A stretch of DNA of 8,676 nt from contig JAPKCP010000137.1 in NCBI GenBank assembly GCA_028822885.1, forward strand, positions 1 through 8,676, written 5' to 3'. Position 1 is the first letter of the stretch. Every line of letters starts with the position of its first letter. Made by a program: the position numbers and the translations under genes. Origin of the DNA: Yoonia sp. (GTDB taxonomy: Bacteria > Pseudomonadota > Alphaproteobacteria > Rhodobacterales > Rhodobacteraceae). Shown piece after piece: positions 6,953 through 8,676 of the stretch. The notes beneath the pieces are model-generated. The model did no database searches. It was given only the letters and a program-made list of their open reading frames with translations, and was not told the DNA's origin.

Positions 6953-7078
6953 GCTGTTCGTTGAAGGCGTTGCAGTTAACAGGCTGAGTTGGTCCGAAAC
7001 CAATGTGCGGATTGCGTCAACGCCGATGTTATCAAAACAAGCTTTGATATTCGTTTCGATACTCAGGTGTTGGCGCTC
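6953..7078 (-). pseudogene. Possible decayed gene fragment, unknown family
   Basis: On the minus strand a frame opens after a TAA (7081-7079) and reads like a natural protein for about 42 codons. It includes SIETNIKACFDNIGVDAIR and then TLVSDQLSLLTATP, an alternation of polar and hydrophobic positions that suits amphipathic helices. There is no ATG in this part; a TTG at 7003 is the only common start codon. Past 6951 the frame runs into the antisense of the ATPase gene, so nothing more can be homologous there. The simplest reading is the leftover of a gene that has lost both ends, but chance is not excluded at this length. I do not recognise the family. Confidence 0.25.
7030..7049. repeat. 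AT-rich inverted repeat, 7-bp arms
   Basis: TATCAAA (7030-7036) and TTTGATA (7043-7049) are perfect inverted arms separated by ACAAGC. Too AT-rich for a stable terminator, it has the size and symmetry of a dimeric regulator's operator. It lies about 210 nt before the next start codon, which is far for direct repression, and inside the putative gene remnant, so it may be incidental. Confidence 0.3.
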
Positions 7079-7209
7079 TTATCGTGCAGACTTGGCACGC
7101 TTGTACGCCGTAGTTCTCAGATAACTCCGCAATTATCATTGCTTCGCGTTTCGCCCTCATAGCATCAAGGTTCCCTTGCGGTCATCCGAATTTCGTCCCC
7201 CACACCTTA

Positions 7210-7215
7210 CATAAT
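7210..7215 (+). promoter_or_regulatory. Possible -10 element for the DUF6880-type gene
   Basis: CATAAT matches the -10 consensus at 5 of 6 positions and would give a start of transcription about 40 nt before the ATG at 7262. No recognisable -35 hexamer lies 16-18 nt upstream (the region reads CCGAATT), so this is weak evidence. Confidence 0.2.
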
Positions 7216-7261
7216 GACAACCCGTGCTTCACTTTCTGCGCGTCAGATGCCAAAATAAGGT

Positions 7262-8676
7262 ATGTCAAAAAAGACCCTCAACACAGCCAACCTCGCAGAG
7301 CTTGGCGCAGATCAACTTGCCGCGCTGCTCATTGAGATCAGCGCTGGAAGTGCGGACATTAAACGTAGGTTGCGGCTTGAATTAAGTCACAACCTTGGTG
7401 CGTCAGAACTGGCACGCGACGTGCGTAAACGGCTCTTGTCGCTGCGGAAATCGACAAGTTTCGTTGGCTGGCGCAAACGCAAAGCCCTGATCAAAGACCT
7501 TACCACGCAAGTCGCAATGATTGTCGAAAAGATTGGCCCCGAAGATCCAACAATTGCTTTTGACTTGCTCTGGGACTTTATTGAAATTGCACCATCCGTC
7601 TACGGGCGGGTCGACGACAGCAAAGGCGATGTTGGCGATGTGTTTCGTGCCGCAATCGCGCATTTTGAAGACATAACACCACGCGCGTTGCTTGACCCAA
7701 ATGCGCTGGCGGATCGCGTCTGGACTGTCATTCAGGACAACGGATACGGCGAATGGGATACGATCATCCCTCTCATGGCCCCGACCCTTGGACCGTCAGG
7801 TCTTGCGCAATTAAAGGCCCATGTTTCAGCTTATGGCGCAGCCCCAGTTGTGCAAAGTAACGAAGATCACGAAGCAATCCAATTTTTACGCCAACTGCGT
7901 GGTGGTGATAGCTATGTCGTTGAGAGCAAGGCCCGTTTCGTCAAATGGTGCCTACAAGAAATTGCGGCAGCCACAGGCGACACAAAATCCTATATTGCGC
8001 AATATTCTGCGTCCGATCTGATGCGTAAAAATATCGCAGCTGAAGTCGCGTTGCTTTTGCTCGCTGACCAACATGCACAGGATGCGTTAGACCTGTTGCT
8101 AAACGCCGAACAGGACGGGCGCGAATTTGGGCAAGCTGCATGGGACGCAGCATTTATCGCGTGCCTGTTGGCACTTGGACGGCCTGAAGATGCACAAGCA
8201 CACCGCTGGTCCTCCTTCATAGAGACGCTGAACAGCGATCACCTGCGTGACTTCCTTAAAATGTTGCCCGACTTTGAAGATGTTGAGGCCGAGGAAGATG
8301 CAAAACAGTATGTCCTCGATTTTCCAGATTTTTCGACCGCTCTGCACTTTTGTGTCAATTGGCCGGACTTGCTGACGGCCGCTCAATTGGTCGAAATCCG
8401 CGCGGATGAGATCAATGGTGATTATTATGCGTTGTTAACCCCAGCCGCTGAGGCGCTACGCTCACGCCACCCGCTTGCGGCTGTGCTCATCTGGCGGACC
8501 ATGATCGACTATGCGTTAGGGCAAGGCCGATCCACACGCTACGGTCACGCCGCTGATCACCTTGCAGATTGCACTTTGCTCGACGCAGACATTACAGATT
8601 ACGGCACATTTCTGACCCATGATGACTACCTGTTGACCCTTCAAACCCAACATGACCGCAAAACGTCATTCTGGGC
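7262..8676 (+). CDS. DUF6880-type protein of unknown function (3' end beyond the window)
   Basis: An uninterrupted frame of 471 codons plus two bases runs from ATG 7262 to the window end. An in-frame TAA at 7256-7258 makes this the first possible start. AAGG at 7257-7260 leaves only 1 nt before the ATG, which is too close for a good ribosome binding site, so translation may be weak or begin in another way. The sequence fits my memory of DUF6880-type proteins of alphaproteobacteria: ANLAELGADQLAALLIEI (9-26), SFVGWRKRKAL (66-76), RVDDSKGDVGDVF (116-128), NGYGEWDTIIPLMAPTLG (160-177) and, near the end, STRYGHAADHLADC (424-437) and HDRKTSFW (464-471). The C-terminal motif suggests only a few residues are missing. 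It appears all-helical, possibly with TPR-like repeats around 255-330, without signal peptide or membrane segment, hence cytoplasmic. The function is not known. It is a separate unit from the transporter. Confidence 0.87.
   Translation, partial: MSKKTLNTANLAELGADQLAALLIEISAGSADIKRRLRLELSHNLGASELARDVRKRLLSLRKSTSFVGWRKRKALIKDLTTQVAMIVEKIGPEDPTIAFDLLWDFIEIAPSVYGRVDDSKGDVGDVFRAAIAHFEDITPRALLDPNALADRVWTVIQDNGYGEWDTIIPLMAPTLGPSGLAQLKAHVSAYGAAPVVQSNEDHEAIQFLRQLRGGDSYVVESKARFVKWCLQEIAAATGDTKSYIAQYSASDLMRKNIAAEVALLLLADQHAQDALDLLLNAEQDGREFGQAAWDAAFIACLLALGRPEDAQAHRWSSFIETLNSDHLRDFLKMLPDFEDVEAEEDAKQYVLDFPDFSTALHFCVNWPDLLTAAQLVEIRADEINGDYYALLTPAAEALRSRHPLAAVLIWRTMIDYALGQGRSTRYGHAADHLADCTLLDADITDYGTFLTHDDYLLTLQTQHDRKTSFW

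Larger units (their letters stand above)
6952..7261. other. Intergenic region between the ABC operon and the DUF6880-type gene
   Basis: These 310 nt carry no confident gene. They hold a minus-strand protein-like remnant (6953-7078), a 7-bp inverted repeat (7030-7049), a weak CGTGC/GCACG hairpin (7083-7099) and a -10-like CATAAT at 7210-7215. A plus-strand frame to 7124 that begins inside the ATPase gene is not convincing. I see no GC-rich hairpin with a T-run, so the operon's transcription end is not visible. Confidence 0.5.

Noticed and set aside
6952..7142. Intrinsic terminator after the ABC operon
   Set aside because: Only weak hairpins were found (CGTGC/GCACG at 7083-7099 and GCAAT/ATTGC at 7129-7142), without T-runs. 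Termination may be Rho-dependent.
1..8676. CRISPR array, tRNA/rRNA gene, toxin-antitoxin pair, prophage or defence system
   Set aside because: No regularly spaced repeats, no tRNA cloverleaf or rRNA sequence, and no nuclease, transposase, integrase or defence-type motif was seen in any coding region.

Overview
The window looks like chromosomal DNA of a Roseobacter-group alphaproteobacterium (Rhodobacteraceae, in the style of Octadecabacter, Loktanella or Yoonia). This rests on moderate GC, alphaproteobacterial codon use, the compact ATGA-coupled transporter operon and a DUF6880-type protein. It is an inference from style, with no marker gene to confirm it.

Layout: (1) Positions 1-49 hold the first 16 codons of a minus-strand gene that leaves the window on the left, with a good ribosome binding site. 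(2) Positions 50-674 are a long upstream region. It contains a possible 51-codon ORF (133-288), a sigma70-like promoter (280-308), and a cluster of direct and inverted repeats (338-396) that could be the worn end of an insertion sequence or an operator array. (3) Positions 675-6951 are a complete five-gene peptide/oligosaccharide-type ABC importer operon: a 679-aa exported solute-binding protein, two permeases and two ATPases. The solute-binding gene is separated from the rest by 100 nt carrying a perfect 10-bp hairpin. The permease-permease junction is 5 nt, and the last two junctions are 4-nt ATGA overlaps. (4) Positions 6952-7261 are non-coding, with an apparent minus-strand gene remnant and an AT-rich inverted repeat. 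(5) From 7262 to the end runs a DUF6880-type gene missing only its extreme 3' end.

How the genes work together: the binding protein captures a solute in the periplasm and delivers it to the permease heterodimer. The two ATPases, each with complete Walker A, Walker B, signature and H-loop motifs and a C-terminal four-cysteine motif, power import. The solute cannot be read from the sequence. The family includes di- and oligopeptide importers, but long binding proteins of this length class also serve oligosaccharides (for example the AgpA type of rhizobia), and no hydrolase, peptidase or regulator lies in the window to decide. The DUF6880 gene has its own start region and no evident functional link to the transporter.

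I found no sign of a new defence, mobile or RNA-based system. The items most worth a second look are the intercistronic hairpin, the 338-396 repeat cluster, the 120-nt minus-strand protein-like remnant after the operon, the possible 51-aa ORF, and the protein-like reading frame upstream of the left-edge start.
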